DNA of 64,000 bases from Sulfuracidifex metallicus DSM 6482 = JCM 9184 (GTDB lineage Archaea; Thermoproteota; Thermoprotei_A; Sulfolobales; Sulfolobaceae), in the NCBI GenBank assembly GCA_032834875.1, contig CP135238.1, forward strand, positions 626,011-690,010, written 5' to 3'. Position 1 is the first letter of the stretch. Each line of letters opens with the position of its first letter. A program made the position numbers and the translations under genes. A model generated the notes under the pieces. The model searched no databases. It saw only the letters and a program-made list of their open reading frames with translations, and was not told the origin of the DNA. Positions 18,696 through 28,774 of this stretch are shown piece after piece.

Positions 18696-19091
18696 TTACT
18701 CGTCTAGTTGCATAAATGAGCTAGTTAAACTTATAAATATTATAGATCTATACTTCTTAATAAGTTCTTCTACATCTACCGTGGTTAATGAGTCGCTTTC
18801 CCTTCCAATGAGGGTCGATATTCCACGTTTCTCCCACTCGGAGCCTGAAATTAAATATTCGCCAACATTCATTGTTTTAATTATTATAAAAGGTATTTTT
18901 ACCATAGACCACATGTAAATTGGTATATTAGAGGATAATTTTTCTATCTCTTCCGATTTCATCTGATGAGTTATACCGTTAGCCAGCTTTATGGTGTTTT
19001 TCCCTTTTAATGCATCATTTATCGTAACAAATTCTTTCGGAAGAGAGCTAAAAACATCTTTAAAACCTAAATCAAATATCTTATCTATCAA
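18696..19091 (-). CDS. DUF61 / UPF0216 family protein
   Basis: A 131-aa protein. The pattern of NDALKGKNTIKLANGITHQM, then EEIEKLSSNIP and WSMVKIPFIIIKT, and the late DSLTTVDVEELIKKY matches the archaeal UPF0216 (DUF61) family of unknown function. It sits 3 bp downstream of the fibrillarin gene and 4 bp upstream of the HTH regulator, so it is part of that operon. Confidence 0.75.
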   Translation of the reverse strand: MIDKIFDLGFKDVFSSLPKEFVTINDALKGKNTIKLANGITHQMKSEEIEKLSSNIPIYMWSMVKIPFIIIKTMNVGEYLISGSEWEKRGISTLIGRESDSLTTVDVEELIKKYRSIIFISLTSSFMQLDE

Positions 19092-19094
19092 ATT

Positions 19095-19793
19095 TCATCT
19101 CTCATATTTTGCTATAAACATGGAGTGATCCTTATCGTATGGATCTAGGTTAATTACTTGATCAGCGACGAAACCTGCCTTCTCGATCTTCTCCAGTTCT
19201 GATTTATAAATTTCCTTAGGGTCTTTAGTAACGTCAATGCTTCTAGCCTTTATAGCAAGAAGCATATAGCCTCCATGTTTTAGGAAGAACTCTGCATTAT
19301 ATATTGCAATGTCAGTCTGATTAGGCTGTGCTATATCTACATATAATACATCGGCGTCCTCTACTAGGCTCCTATAGTTTTGTGGGAATCTAGCATCCGC
19401 TAATATAGGGAACATATTGGGTCTTTTTTGAGCTACAAGTATTAACTCCCTTACTACTCTAGCGGAAAATTCAACACTGTATACCTTACCTTTTTCTTCA
19501 ATAATATCTGAAATGTGACTTGGCGTAGTTCCTGAAGCTGCCCCCAGATAGAGAACTTTAACCCCGCGTTTAACTGGATTTTCCTTTAATCCTTTCATTA
19601 TTGCTCCGGCTAGCTTACTACGATAAGCGTTCCATTCTCTGTATTCTACTCCTTGATACTTGACTAACCTTTCTCCGTAAACGTTAGAACCTACTGCCAT
19701 GTTCTTAGTGCATAGCCTTTCAGCTCCATCACTAAATAGACACTCAAAGACGTTTTCCATTTTAGTTTCTTTCACTTCCATTACTTCAGACAT
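19095..19793 (-). CDS. flpA: Fibrillarin-like rRNA/tRNA 2'-O-methyltransferase
   Basis: The catalytic subunit of box C/D sRNPs, 232 aa. The start is [30 protein letters not shown]-like; the SAM site is [31 protein letters not shown] and [13 protein letters not shown] follow. The K-D-K-type catalytic residues of the family appear present. The start codon lies 5 nt after the nop5 stop, with AGGTGA as ribosome site inside the end of nop5. With Nop5 and L7Ae (not in this window) it forms the RNP that would use the candidate C/D sRNA at 51.85 kb. Confidence 0.97.
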   Translation of the reverse strand: MSEVMEVKETKMENVFECLFSDGAERLCTKNMAVGSNVYGERLVKYQGVEYREWNAYRSKLAGAIMKGLKENPVKRGVKVLYLGAASGTTPSHISDIIEEKGKVYSVEFSARVVRELILVAQKRPNMFPILADARFPQNYRSLVEDADVLYVDIAQPNQTDIAIYNAEFFLKHGGYMLLAIKARSIDVTKDPKEIYKSELEKIEKAGFVADQVINLDPYDKDHSMFIAKYER

Positions 19794-19798
19794 TCATT

Positions 19799-21085
19799 TC
19801 ACCTATTTCTTCTGTTTCCTCTATTACCTTTTCCTTTGTTCTTTCCCTTTTTATTTCTCCACTTTCCTTTGGATCCACCTCCTCTTCGTTCTTCCCTTCT
19901 CTCTTCACGGGGCTCACCCCTATCTTCCTTTGCTGGTCTAGCAGGAGGTTGAGCGTACTTGGTCTTTATTTCCTCTATCCTTTTGTTCAAGGATTCTACC
20001 AGCTGATCTCCTACATATCTTCCGCTAAATGCATCTATCCTAGACGCTATTGCCAATTTAGCAGCCAAGGCTCTCGCAATTTTTCCTCTCTGCCATCTAG
20101 GAGACATATGTATACTTTGATATTGGAATATAACTCCATGTTTAGGTGGCCTACTGCCGCTCCTTAAAGCTCTAAATAGGGCCTTCTCAGCACCTAAAAC
20201 TTGTATAGTACTGGCGGGCATCTTTGCTAGATCTTGAAGACTGCCAGCTATGCTAAGAAGACGTGCACCTAGAGAAGCGCCCACCAGCGCTGTTACGTTA
20301 GGTGCAACTTCCCTCATAACTTCTTCTAAATAATTGGTAAGGTTGTCCCTTATCTTATACTTCTCGAGAATATTATCGGAGAGCATCCTTACTGCTTTCA
20401 AATCATCATCAGATATATCAGCACCAATGCTCTTCTTTGCAGCATCATATATCTTGGAGGCCTTATTATCAGTGAATCCTATTTCTTTTAATCCTTCTAA
20501 CGCTATATTGTCTCTATAACCAAAGTAGGAGATAATTCTAGCATACTGTAAATGATCCTCTATTAGCCTATCTAATTCTGGGAAGTGAAGACTATACCAT
20601 TCCCTAAGCCTCTCTGAGAATAAATTGATCGTTTTATCTATGTCGTCTATTGCCCTAATCGCTTGTATTGCAAGAAGATCCCTTCTCTGCGAAGCCCCCC
20701 TAAGCTTGCTTCTAGTATATTCCATTGAAAGTTGGTACAGAAATGAGTAAACTTCTTCCTCTTTCTCAGCAAATTTGGATTCTAAAGCATATTTAACCAT
20801 GGATTCCCTGAAAGTCCTTGCACCTAAATGGTGTGGCTTAAACGTAGCTTTATAGCCCATAGCCTGAAGTTGAGGTACTTCTGATTCGTTTTCAACTACA
20901 ACTTCTGATGGGTTAAGTTTCTTTAAAAGTTCCACTGCTGAAGGAAATGGAACTCCCTTTTCGTTTTCCGTCAATATAGAAACTATCTTTCCTACGTCTT
21001 TACCGTTGACGACGAAATCCTTAAGCTCTCCATTTTCATCAAAGGCAAAGGACCCTATAGCATGTTCGACTAAGTAAACTTTCAT
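19799..21085 (-). CDS. nop5: C/D box sRNP scaffold protein Nop5 (Nop56/58)
   Basis: Nop5, 428 aa. The N-terminal fibrillarin-binding domain (about 1-120) is followed by a coiled-coil dimerisation region and the NOP RNA-binding domain. That domain has the signature segments [36 protein letters not shown] and [12 protein letters not shown]. The last 55 residues are a lysine/arginine/glycine-rich tail like eukaryotic KKE/D tails. It is the first gene of the operon with flpA. Confidence 0.97.
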   Translation of the reverse strand: MKVYLVEHAIGSFAFDENGELKDFVVNGKDVGKIVSILTENEKGVPFPSAVELLKKLNPSEVVVENESEVPQLQAMGYKATFKPHHLGARTFRESMVKYALESKFAEKEEEVYSFLYQLSMEYTRSKLRGASQRRDLLAIQAIRAIDDIDKTINLFSERLREWYSLHFPELDRLIEDHLQYARIISYFGYRDNIALEGLKEIGFTDNKASKIYDAAKKSIGADISDDDLKAVRMLSDNILEKYKIRDNLTNYLEEVMREVAPNVTALVGASLGARLLSIAGSLQDLAKMPASTIQVLGAEKALFRALRSGSRPPKHGVIFQYQSIHMSPRWQRGKIARALAAKLAIASRIDAFSGRYVGDQLVESLNKRIEEIKTKYAQPPARPAKEDRGEPREERREERRGGGSKGKWRNKKGKNKGKGNRGNRRNR

Positions 21086-21152
21086 AAAGGTCTATGCTCT
21101 AGAAAACTTTTAAGTTTAAATTTTTGATTAGATAAAAGTGGTGTTAAGTTAA

Positions 21153-21320
21153 ATGCCATCTCATGGTTCGCTAACTAAAGCAGGTAAGGTAAGGAGCCAA
21201 ACTCCTAAGGTTGAAGCAAAAGAGAAACATAAGGAACCGCCCAGGATGAGGAATAAGATGGAGTTCTCCAAAAGGGCTAATGGGCAGCAGCCTTCCAATT
21301 CAAATAAGAGGAGAAGATAA
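21153..21320 (+). CDS. rps30e: Small-subunit ribosomal protein eS30
   Basis: A 55-codon gene. The product starts [20 protein letters not shown] and continues [23 protein letters not shown] to a basic tail (NSNKRRR). This is the archaeal/eukaryotic S30e family, a basic protein of the 30S head. It is divergent from nop5, and a GTGGTG ribosome-like site (21138-21143) precedes ATG 21153. It lies about 60 bp before gatD and could be transcribed with it. The short length makes it easy to miss. Confidence 0.92.
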   Translation: MPSHGSLTKAGKVRSQTPKVEAKEKHKEPPRMRNKMEFSKRANGQQPSNSNKRRR

Positions 21321-21382
21321 CATTCGAAAAACGTGAAACATAAAGACCAAAGATTTAACTCCCTTTTTATTTATTTATCAAC

Positions 21383-22702
21383 GTGTTAGAAGGTTACAGA
21401 GGGAAACTAGCCTCTTTGCTAGTCTCGAAAGGAATAGATATAGGAGACAAAATAAGAGTGAGGAAAGGAAATCTTGAAGTTGAAGGTATCCTTTTCCCCA
21501 GTTTCTCCAAATATGATGATATTTTAGTTATAAAAATGGATAACGGATACAATATAGGACTTAAAATTGATGGAGACGAAATTTATTTGGTATGTAAAAA
21601 ATCTGTTGCTGAAAACAAGGAAACGAAAGGTGGAGAAAAAAGCCGAGGAGAAGTAAAGATCATAAGCACTGGAGGTACGATAGTTTCCAAGATAGAGTAT
21701 GAGACTGGTGCAGTTAAACCTGCACTTACCACAGAGGACATTTTGGAATACCTTCCTCAAATAAGGGAAATAGCGGACATAGACGCTGAGGTTTTGTTCT
21801 CCATTCTTAGCGAGAATATGAAACCTGAATATTGGACTAAAATTGCAGAGGAAACTAAGAGAGCCCTAGATGAGGGATCTAAGGGAGTTGTGATAGCACA
21901 TGGAACTGATACCATGACTTACACTGCAAGCGCCTTGGCATTCTCGTTCTCACAAATGACCGGACCAGTGATTATGGTAGGCTCACAAAGAAGCAGCGAC
22001 AGACCAAGCAGTGACTCTCCCATTAACCTTTATTCTTCTGTATTATTGGCTAAGAAATCGCCCTTCGCTGAAGTATCAGTACTTATGCACGGAGAAAGCT
22101 CAGACACTTACACCTTGGCTCACAGGGCGGTTAAAACAAGAAAAATGCACACAAGCAGAAGGGACGCTTTTCAATCTATAAACGACATCCCATTAGCCAA
22201 AGTAAAATGGAAGAATAACGAGATAGTGATGATGAGAAACGACTTCAGACCGAGAGGAAATCACAATACGTTAGACTCTAAATTCGACACTAGAGTTTTC
22301 TTGCTCTATTATTATCCAGGGATGGATCCATCATTTCTGGAGACAATACGCGACAAAGTAAAAGGAATAATAATAGCTGGGACTGGTCTTGGGCACACTT
22401 CGGAGGAGTTTGAACCTTACTTTAGATCTATGACTAAAGATGGAATATTCATAGGAATGACGTCTCAGTGCCTTTTTGGAAGGGTTAACATGAACGTATA
22501 TACAACCGGCAGAAAGTTGCAAAATGCTGGAGTAGTTCCCCTAGGTGACTTGCTTCCTGAGACAGCGTTAGTTAAGTTAATGTGGATTCTAGCTCACACA
22601 AATGACGTTGAGGAGGTGAGGAAAATGATGCTTAAGAACCTAGCTGGAGAATTCAACTTTAGACATTCAGAACAGCTATTCCCAAGGTGGTATCATGAGT
22701 GA
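21383..22702 (+). CDS. gatD: Glu-tRNA(Gln) amidotransferase subunit D
   Basis: GatD, 439 aa, is the asparaginase-like glutaminase of the archaeal GatDE transamidosome. A small N-terminal barrel (residues 1-75) precedes the type-I asparaginase domain, with [12 protein letters not shown] (first Thr nucleophile), [14 protein letters not shown] (second Thr/Asp pair) and the downstream catalytic Lys in PLAKVKW. The start is GTG 21383, about 20-25 nt below an A/T element (21363-21374). The end overlaps gatE by 8 bp. Confidence 0.96.
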   Translation: MLEGYRGKLASLLVSKGIDIGDKIRVRKGNLEVEGILFPSFSKYDDILVIKMDNGYNIGLKIDGDEIYLVCKKSVAENKETKGGEKSRGEVKIISTGGTIVSKIEYETGAVKPALTTEDILEYLPQIREIADIDAEVLFSILSENMKPEYWTKIAEETKRALDEGSKGVVIAHGTDTMTYTASALAFSFSQMTGPVIMVGSQRSSDRPSSDSPINLYSSVLLAKKSPFAEVSVLMHGESSDTYTLAHRAVKTRKMHTSRRDAFQSINDIPLAKVKWKNNEIVMMRNDFRPRGNHNTLDSKFDTRVFLLYYYPGMDPSFLETIRDKVKGIIIAGTGLGHTSEEFEPYFRSMTKDGIFIGMTSQCLFGRVNMNVYTTGRKLQNAGVVPLGDLLPETALVKLMWILAHTNDVEEVRKMMLKNLAGEFNFRHSEQLFPRWYHE

Positions 22703-24584
22703 TCTAGGTGTAAAGATAGGATTAGAGATACACCAACAATTGGAAACTCACAAGAAACTATTTTGCGATTGTCCTTCTGTCCTCGATGATAGCTATAAAG
22801 TTACACTGACCAGGAAACTTAGACCAGTAACTAGCGAAATGGGAGATGTAGACGTAGCGGCACTTTTCGAGTGGAAGAAGGGGAAAAGTTACCTTTACTT
22901 AGCTCCCGATAGATCCTCCTGTCTGGTTGAATGCGACGAAGAGCCTCCCCACGAAATGGATAGAGAGGCTATAAAAATAGCCCTAGGAATGGCATTAGCT
23001 CTCAACTCTACTCCCATAGACGAAATATATGTAATGAGAAAGATAGTGATAGACGGTTCCAATACTTCAGGCTTCCAAAGAACTGCAATAGTTTCCTTAG
23101 GAGGATTCATCGAGGATAAGGAAGGAAAAGTGGGAATTCAAACCATTGCTGTAGAGGAGGATGCTGCAAGGAAAGTTGAAGACAAAAAAGAGGAAATAAT
23201 ATATAATTTAGATAGACTAGGTTTCCCTTTAATAGAAATATCTACAGCACCTGATATAAAGAGTCCAGAACAAGCAGAAAGGGTTGCATTAGAAATTGGA
23301 CAACTTTTGAGGATGACTGGAAGGGTAAAGAGAGGTCTAGGAACAATAAGGCAAGACCTCAACGTATCAATTAGTGGCGGAACTAAAGTTGAGATAAAGG
23401 GAGTACAAAGACTTGAGTTGATCTCCACAATAATAGAAAACGAGATAAGAAGACAAAAAACCCTTCTAGAGATAAGGGATGAGCTAAAGTCTAGAGGAGT
23501 AACAGAGGAGGTCTTAAGGAATTTAAAAGTAATAGATCTAACTTCCATCTTCACTGAAACGGGCAGTAAGATAATTAAGGCTGGCTTATCTTCAAATGGA
23601 AAAGTAATAGGAATCAAGTTACCTAAAATGTCAGGAATAATGGGAAGGGAAGTAATGCTGGGCAGAAGGTTCGGGACCGAGGTTGCAGATTACGTTAGAG
23701 TTCTGGCTGGATTGGGAGGTCTGTTCCACTCGGACGAGTTGCCAAATTACGGTATAACTTTAGATGAAGTGAACAAAGTAAAGGAAACCTTGGAAGTGAA
23801 ACAGGGAGATGGCTTCATAATTTTGGTTGGAGATCAAGAGAAGCTAAATATTGCAGCGCAGATCATAAAGGATAGACTGATACAAGCTCTTACGGGAGTT
23901 CCCAAAGAAACCAGAGGTGCTGAGGACGATGGTACTACGAGGTTTCTTAGACCTCAGCCAGGATCAGCCAGGATGTATCCAGAAACTGATATACCGCCAA
24001 TAAGTTCCTTTGAACTAATAGAGGAAGCTAAAGCTTACGTTCCGCAGTCTCCCGAAGTTAAACTTAAACACTTCATAGAGATGGGGCTCAACGAAGAGCT
24101 AGCTAACTTAATCTTAAGAAGCCCTAGAATAGATACGTTCGAGTATCTAACTGAAAAATATAAAAATGTAAGTCCAGTGTTTATCGCTACGTTGTTAGAA
24201 AACACTCTAAAATACGTCAAAAGCAAGGGCGGTAACTTAAACTTGATAGATGAAAATGTAATCGAGACCTTAGTAAAGGAAATATCAGAGGGTAAGATTA
24301 ACAAAGACTCTGTGGCTGATATACTGATAGAGTTTAGTACGGAAAACGGTAAAAAGAGGATTAGCCTAGAAGAAATAATCTCTAATTTCCACTCAATCTC
24401 CGAAGATACATTAGTTACAATAATAAGAGAAGAAATAGAGAAGAACAAAGAGGAGCTACTTAAAAGGAGGGATAAGGCGTTTAATATCTTAATGGCTAGA
24501 GTGATGGGAAGAGTGAGGGGTAAGGCAGAAGGAAAGCTTGTAGCAGAATTAATAAGAAAGGAAGTAGATAATTTACTTCGATGA
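22695..24584 (+). CDS. gatE: Glu-tRNA(Gln) amidotransferase subunit E
   Basis: GatE, 629 aa, binds Glu-tRNA(Gln) and carries the kinase and transamidase site. GatB-like signatures are [44 protein letters not shown] and [11 protein letters not shown]. GatE differs from GatB by an inserted AspRS-like domain (about residues 270-400), present here ([19 protein letters not shown]). The C-terminal YqeY-like helical tail is complete ([14 protein letters not shown]). Co-translated with gatD. Confidence 0.96.
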   Translation: MSDLGVKIGLEIHQQLETHKKLFCDCPSVLDDSYKVTLTRKLRPVTSEMGDVDVAALFEWKKGKSYLYLAPDRSSCLVECDEEPPHEMDREAIKIALGMALALNSTPIDEIYVMRKIVIDGSNTSGFQRTAIVSLGGFIEDKEGKVGIQTIAVEEDAARKVEDKKEEIIYNLDRLGFPLIEISTAPDIKSPEQAERVALEIGQLLRMTGRVKRGLGTIRQDLNVSISGGTKVEIKGVQRLELISTIIENEIRRQKTLLEIRDELKSRGVTEEVLRNLKVIDLTSIFTETGSKIIKAGLSSNGKVIGIKLPKMSGIMGREVMLGRRFGTEVADYVRVLAGLGGLFHSDELPNYGITLDEVNKVKETLEVKQGDGFIILVGDQEKLNIAAQIIKDRLIQALTGVPKETRGAEDDGTTRFLRPQPGSARMYPETDIPPISSFELIEEAKAYVPQSPEVKLKHFIEMGLNEELANLILRSPRIDTFEYLTEKYKNVSPVFIATLLENTLKYVKSKGGNLNLIDENVIETLVKEISEGKINKDSVADILIEFSTENGKKRISLEEIISNFHSISEDTLVTIIREEIEKNKEELLKRRDKAFNILMARVMGRVRGKAEGKLVAELIRKEVDNLLR

Positions 24585-24646
24585 AGAATTACCCCCGGTC
24601 CAGAGTGATGAAGAGAAGGCATTTGTCGGACTTTTGGTAGATTTTC

Positions 24647-25627
24647 ATGATGGATTTCTTTAAGGTAGAAAGTCTCCCTGATAGCGTAAGGGATGAAGAT
24701 CTTGACATGGAGCAGCTTCCTCAACTCCTGAACCTAAATGGAATAAGGGAAATATCGTGGGATAAGGATGCCACAATATACGGTCCTGATGGAAGCTACG
24801 TCAAATCTGGCAACGGAAGACTGATAGTTATGACCCCGTTGCACAAAAGAAGCATACCTTGGCAGTTACCAAGAATTGATTTAAATTCAATTGCAGAAAT
24901 GATAAGGTTTTTAATAAAATGTGATGAAGGGTGCTCCCTATTTAATCCATCGCCTTGGGAGAGAGAAGGGATGTCTCCAGGGGAAATATCAGATAAAGGT
25001 AAGACAAAGGAACAGGAGAAAAGGGAAATCGAACTAGAGGTAAACATGCTCAATCCTAGGATATATTTCATGAACCCTTTCTTCGTTGAGGAAGTGCAAG
25101 GACAGAACTTCAAGGCTACGAGTCATTTCGTATCTCTATCTTCGATTATGTCCACAACTATAGTTAGCTCTAAACCGGCAGAGATTTCCTTTAATGAAGG
25201 GCACCTGAAGGTGACCGGTGATAACCTTAATATAATTGAAACCAAGGATTGGCTTCAAGCTAAACCAGTAATGAGAACATGGGATTTAGTAAATCAAACA
25301 ATGGAGATAGATTGCAAGTATAGATTTCCCATATCGATTTATAGACTACAGCCTTCATGTGTTGTCCCGCTTAAAATGGAATACAATAACGAATCATTAT
25401 GGATGATTTTAGAAAATTTCTCCAATAAACCCATTATAGCGACTTTCTTCATTGCAGGCAGAATTATGGAAGCTTACATAACCAATGTTAATGGTGACCC
25501 TCTTGAGAGACTTAACATTGATTACGATAGAATAAACATACCAATCAGAAGGTGGGGCATAATCGCAGTCAAGATTAAGATTAAGGCATTACCAGAGATT
25601 CTACTCAAAAAGAAGGCTACTCGTTAA
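24647..25627 (+). CDS. Hypothetical protein, 326 aa, beta-rich
   Basis: Not recognised with confidence. The N-terminal 115 residues are acidic and mixed alpha/beta; residues 160-326 are beta-rich with alternating polar and hydrophobic strands. The tail (EAYITNVNGDPLERLNID ... WGIIAVKIKIKALPE) recalls the C-terminal sandwich of GH38-type alpha-mannosidases, a resemblance in pattern only. No catalytic domain is present. It lies 62 bp after gatE and overlaps the convergent HTH gene by 4 bp. Either of two adjacent ATGs could be the start. Confidence 0.65.
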   Translation: MMDFFKVESLPDSVRDEDLDMEQLPQLLNLNGIREISWDKDATIYGPDGSYVKSGNGRLIVMTPLHKRSIPWQLPRIDLNSIAEMIRFLIKCDEGCSLFNPSPWEREGMSPGEISDKGKTKEQEKREIELEVNMLNPRIYFMNPFFVEEVQGQNFKATSHFVSLSSIMSTTIVSSKPAEISFNEGHLKVTGDNLNIIETKDWLQAKPVMRTWDLVNQTMEIDCKYRFPISIYRLQPSCVVPLKMEYNNESLWMILENFSNKPIIATFFIAGRIMEAYITNVNGDPLERLNIDYDRINIPIRRWGIIAVKIKIKALPEILLKKKATR

Positions 25628-25992
25628 CTCTTTTCAGCGTTTTCATAAGCACATGAACTTAAGGTATAACCATTACGACTAAGCACCCTCTTGCTGTTGG
25701 AACACAGAATACAATATATGGCTGAAAGGTTGCCTTTTCCAGAAGTCGAAAGAGACTCACTTAAGTTAGTGACTAAGCTCATAAACTCTGGATCAGACTG
25801 CAATATCTTCTTCATGGAACTGCCCCTCTTACTTTTCATGTAATTTGAAACGGCAGCTGGCGTTACGCCCAAAAGTGAGGCAGTTCTATATTCAGAGACA
25901 TTGCAGTCCTTTATTAGCTTCTCGGCCATGAGGGACCTTATGGCTGGAAGTATTTCCTTCACTGAGAACTCACATGGTAAACGTAATGACAT
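25624..25992 (-). CDS. HTH transcriptional regulator with C-terminal cysteines (COG2522-like)
   Basis: A 122-aa protein. Residues 10-60 form a helix-turn-helix (CNVSEYRTASLLGVTPAAVSNYMKSKRG). The C-terminal part has a YCILC pair and a later SSCA cysteine. This layout fits the archaeal COG2522 family of predicted regulators, where the cysteines may bind metal or sense redox state. Targets are unknown. The neighbouring nrdJ gene starts 2.5 kb upstream on the same strand and ends 68 bp before this gene, so regulation of nrdJ is possible but unproved. Confidence 0.78.
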   Translation of the reverse strand: MSLRLPCEFSVKEILPAIRSLMAEKLIKDCNVSEYRTASLLGVTPAAVSNYMKSKRGSSMKKILQSDPEFMSLVTNLSESLSTSGKGNLSAIYCILCSNSKRVLSRNGYTLSSCAYENAEKS

Positions 25993-26060
25993 TGCTAATC
26001 ATTAATAAATAGGAATAGACAGATAAAAAGATTTTTAGAATAGTCGGGTGTTTTATCTAC

Positions 26061-28544
26061 TTATAACTCACAAGTCTTACAGCCTCCAGCGTAGGTTTCT
26101 GATGCTTCTACCATAGATTTCTTGTCTATTCTAAACTCGCTGGATTTCTTCTTCTCTAGCTCTTCCTTTTCCTTTTTTATGCCAAAGTATATTACTTGTT
26201 GTGACTTAGACTTGTCTCTGTAGACGGTAATTCCTTTCACGCCAAGCCTCCATGCCATCATGTATATTTTTGATACGGTTTCTGGTGTTTCCTCAGACTT
26301 GAGGTTTATGGTCTTGGAGACACCTGAGTCATTCCATTGTTGCCAAGAGGCTTGATGTAATAAATGATATTCTGGAGCTACCTCATGTGCAGTCCTAAAC
26401 ACGTTCCTTATTGTCCTAGGTATGAATACATTTTCAGCTACGCTACCAGTTTCAGCTATCTTCGATACTACTTCTGGATCGTCCATTTCATATCTCTTCA
26501 AGTATTCCAGGAAGAGAGGATCCACCTCCATGAACTTGCCTACCGCCACGTTTCTGATGAAAGCAAGAGCGAAGAGAGGCTCAATTCCAGATGATGTACC
26601 AGATATAATGGATATCGTTCCCGTCGGGGCTATTGACATAACCGTGGAATTCCTCAAACCTTTAATCATTCTCTCTCCCTTAAGCTGAGAGAAGTCTAAT
26701 GATTCAGCCCTCTCCATAAGCCTTTTAACACTAGGAGATACTTCGCCCTTTAGTTTAGCTACTTCTAAGAGTTCGTTAAAGGATCTTGCGGTATCAAATA
26801 TATCGCGGTAAAGGACTGGGTCGTATGCAGGGAAGGAACCTTTCTCCTTAGCCAACTCTATTGAAGCGTGGAACGCTTGATAATATACGAACTTCGCTAA
26901 ATTATACGAGACATAAAGTGCATCTACGCTGTCATAAGGTATGCCTAACCTCACCAGAAGACGCGAGAACCCCATAACTCCGAGACCAACCTTCCTTGTC
27001 TTTTTCGTCGCTTCTTCTATCTGTTTCAAAGGATATCTATTTGCATCTATGACGTTATCTAACATTCTCACCGCATACCTAATAGTATCCGCTAAGGAGT
27101 CCCAATCTATTATAGCCTTACCTTCCTTTTCTATCACAAATTTCTCCAGGTTAACTGACCCTAAGTTGCATGATTCCCACGGAAGTAGAGGCTCCTCAGC
27201 ACATGGGTTAGTTGCTTGTATCTTCCCGATGTAGTTGATTGGGTGTCTCCTATTTATCTCGTCTATGAAGACTATCCCTGGGTCTCCGCTGTCCCAAGCT
27301 CCCTTAACTATCTCGTCGAATATAACGCGTGCATTTACTTTTGAGGTCACTGCACCTTCCTTCTCGGCTATCACCATAGCTTCATCCAAAGTGATAACGG
27401 AACTTTCGTCAAGCCATACTGCGTCTTTCTCCTCCAGCTCTTTGAGTATTAATTCCTGGATGTACTCCTCGTCCATATATCCTCTAGCCTTCACCATATA
27501 GGAATCCCAGTTAGAGCCAGGAACTCTGGTTTTCCTGGGGTTAACGAGGGGTACTTCCTCATCCCTCTCTACAGCCTTCATGAAGTAGTCGTATATACCA
27601 ACGGAAATGTTGAAGTTCTGGAGTTGTGCATCCTTGAGTTGTCCAGTCTTAGCTTTTATGAAGTCATTCACGTCTGGGTGCCAGACATGCATAATGCCCA
27701 TGTTCGCCCCTCTCCTCTTTCCTCCCTGTTTCACAACATCGGTTGAGACGTCAAAAATCTTCATGAAAGAGATGGGACCAGACGCGACACCTGCAGTTGA
27801 AGCTACTACGTCCCCCTTAGGTCTAAGCTCCGAGAAATCGAAACCAGTTCCTCCACCTTGCTGATGTACTAATGCCATAGCCCTTAACGTATCATATATT
27901 CCCTCCCCTTCAGGGGTTGTCATGGAGTCCCTGACAGGGAGAACGAAACATGCTGAGAGTACACCTAATCTAGTTCCGCTATTCATCAAAGTAGGAGTGT
28001 TGGGGAGGAACTTTAGAGAGCTCATTATCTCGTAGAACTTATCTGCAATTTTCTTTACTTCCTCCTCACTCTTACCGTAACTAGTATCTACCTTAGCCAG
28101 GAAGTTAGCGACCCTCCTGAACATCATTTGGGGAGTCTCAACGTATCTCAAGGTGTCTGGGTTCTTCAAAAGGTATCTAGCTTCTAGAACCTTTAATGCG
28201 TTATACGAAAGGAGCATATCCCTCTCGTCAAAACCGTTCCACTTCCCCTTCCCATACACGTGGTTATATATCCTTGATAGCACGTACTTCTTAGCAGTAT
28301 CTAAAAGGGATGGAAACTTTAAAGAGTTCTCTATTAAATTCCTCTCTACTATATCAGAAATAGTTCTAGTGTCTATCAGACCATCTTTGGCGTTTTTCGA
28401 AATGTCTTGAAGTATTGAATCACTTACGTCCTGAGGAAGAGAAGGAAGATGAGAAAGGACCTTCCCAGAATTAAAATCTTCAATTTTTTTATTCCTTTTT
28501 GATACCTTCAGGTTCTTCAAAGCTAAAATTGACACAGATTCCAT
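26061..28544 (-). CDS. nrdJ: Adenosylcobalamin-dependent (class II) ribonucleotide reductase
   Basis: An 827-aa enzyme that reduces ribonucleotides to deoxyribonucleotides using a B12 radical. The N-terminus has an ATP-cone-like segment ([16 protein letters not shown]). Active-site features are [16 protein letters not shown] (first redox Cys), [18 protein letters not shown] (thiyl-radical Cys and Glu), and [18 protein letters not shown]. The C-terminal redox pair is GGCKTCEL. No small subunit is encoded nearby, as expected for class II. It is well separated from its neighbours and likely monocistronic. Confidence 0.95.
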   Translation of the reverse strand: MESVSILALKNLKVSKRNKKIEDFNSGKVLSHLPSLPQDVSDSILQDISKNAKDGLIDTRTISDIVERNLIENSLKFPSLLDTAKKYVLSRIYNHVYGKGKWNGFDERDMLLSYNALKVLEARYLLKNPDTLRYVETPQMMFRRVANFLAKVDTSYGKSEEEVKKIADKFYEIMSSLKFLPNTPTLMNSGTRLGVLSACFVLPVRDSMTTPEGEGIYDTLRAMALVHQQGGGTGFDFSELRPKGDVVASTAGVASGPISFMKIFDVSTDVVKQGGKRRGANMGIMHVWHPDVNDFIKAKTGQLKDAQLQNFNISVGIYDYFMKAVERDEEVPLVNPRKTRVPGSNWDSYMVKARGYMDEEYIQELILKELEEKDAVWLDESSVITLDEAMVIAEKEGAVTSKVNARVIFDEIVKGAWDSGDPGIVFIDEINRRHPINYIGKIQATNPCAEEPLLPWESCNLGSVNLEKFVIEKEGKAIIDWDSLADTIRYAVRMLDNVIDANRYPLKQIEEATKKTRKVGLGVMGFSRLLVRLGIPYDSVDALYVSYNLAKFVYYQAFHASIELAKEKGSFPAYDPVLYRDIFDTARSFNELLEVAKLKGEVSPSVKRLMERAESLDFSQLKGERMIKGLRNSTVMSIAPTGTISIISGTSSGIEPLFALAFIRNVAVGKFMEVDPLFLEYLKRYEMDDPEVVSKIAETGSVAENVFIPRTIRNVFRTAHEVAPEYHLLHQASWQQWNDSGVSKTINLKSEETPETVSKIYMMAWRLGVKGITVYRDKSKSQQVIYFGIKKEKEELEKKKSSEFRIDKKSMVEASETYAGGCKTCEL

Positions 28545-28700
28545 AGTCGAGTCCTTATAGTTTACTCATTTTCCATTTATGTATAATTAAGCTAATGGGA
28601 TTGGTAATACCTTCGATTTTACTAAAACGAAAATACTCGAGGATAACTCAAGGTTAATTATGCCCTAATATATGATAAGAAATAATCAAAAATATCAAGC

Positions 28701-28774
28701 GGACCCAAGGGGATTTGAACCCCTGACCTTCGGCTCCGCAGGCCGACGCTCTATCCAAGCTGAGCTATGGGTCC
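28701..28774 (-). tRNA. tRNA-Arg (anticodon GCG)
   Basis: A full 74-nt cloverleaf reads from 28774 down to 28701. The acceptor stem GGACCCA/TGGGTCC (7 bp), D arm GCTC/GAGC, anticodon stem TCGGC/GCCGA with loop CTGCGGA (anticodon GCG, decoding CGC/CGU), and T arm AGGGG-TTCAAAT-CCCCT all pair. There is no intron and no encoded CCA. Its 5' nucleotide follows the last base of the argS stop codon with no gap. A T-rich stretch just below (minus strand 28695-28680) may terminate transcription. Confidence 0.97.

Noticed and set aside
24605-24681. C-box-like GTGATGA, C'-like ATGATGG and CTGA after gatE, suggesting a C/D sRNA
   Set aside because: D' is CGGA, and the spacings are wrong (15-nt first guide, 16-nt D'-C' gap, 24-nt second guide). 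The second half lies in the coding start of the 24647 gene.
28610-28635. Imperfect palindrome CGATTTTactAAAACG upstream of nrdJ as an operator
   Set aside because: One unpaired base, simple A/T content and over 65 bp from the nrdJ start. Such palindromes are common in AT-rich spacers.
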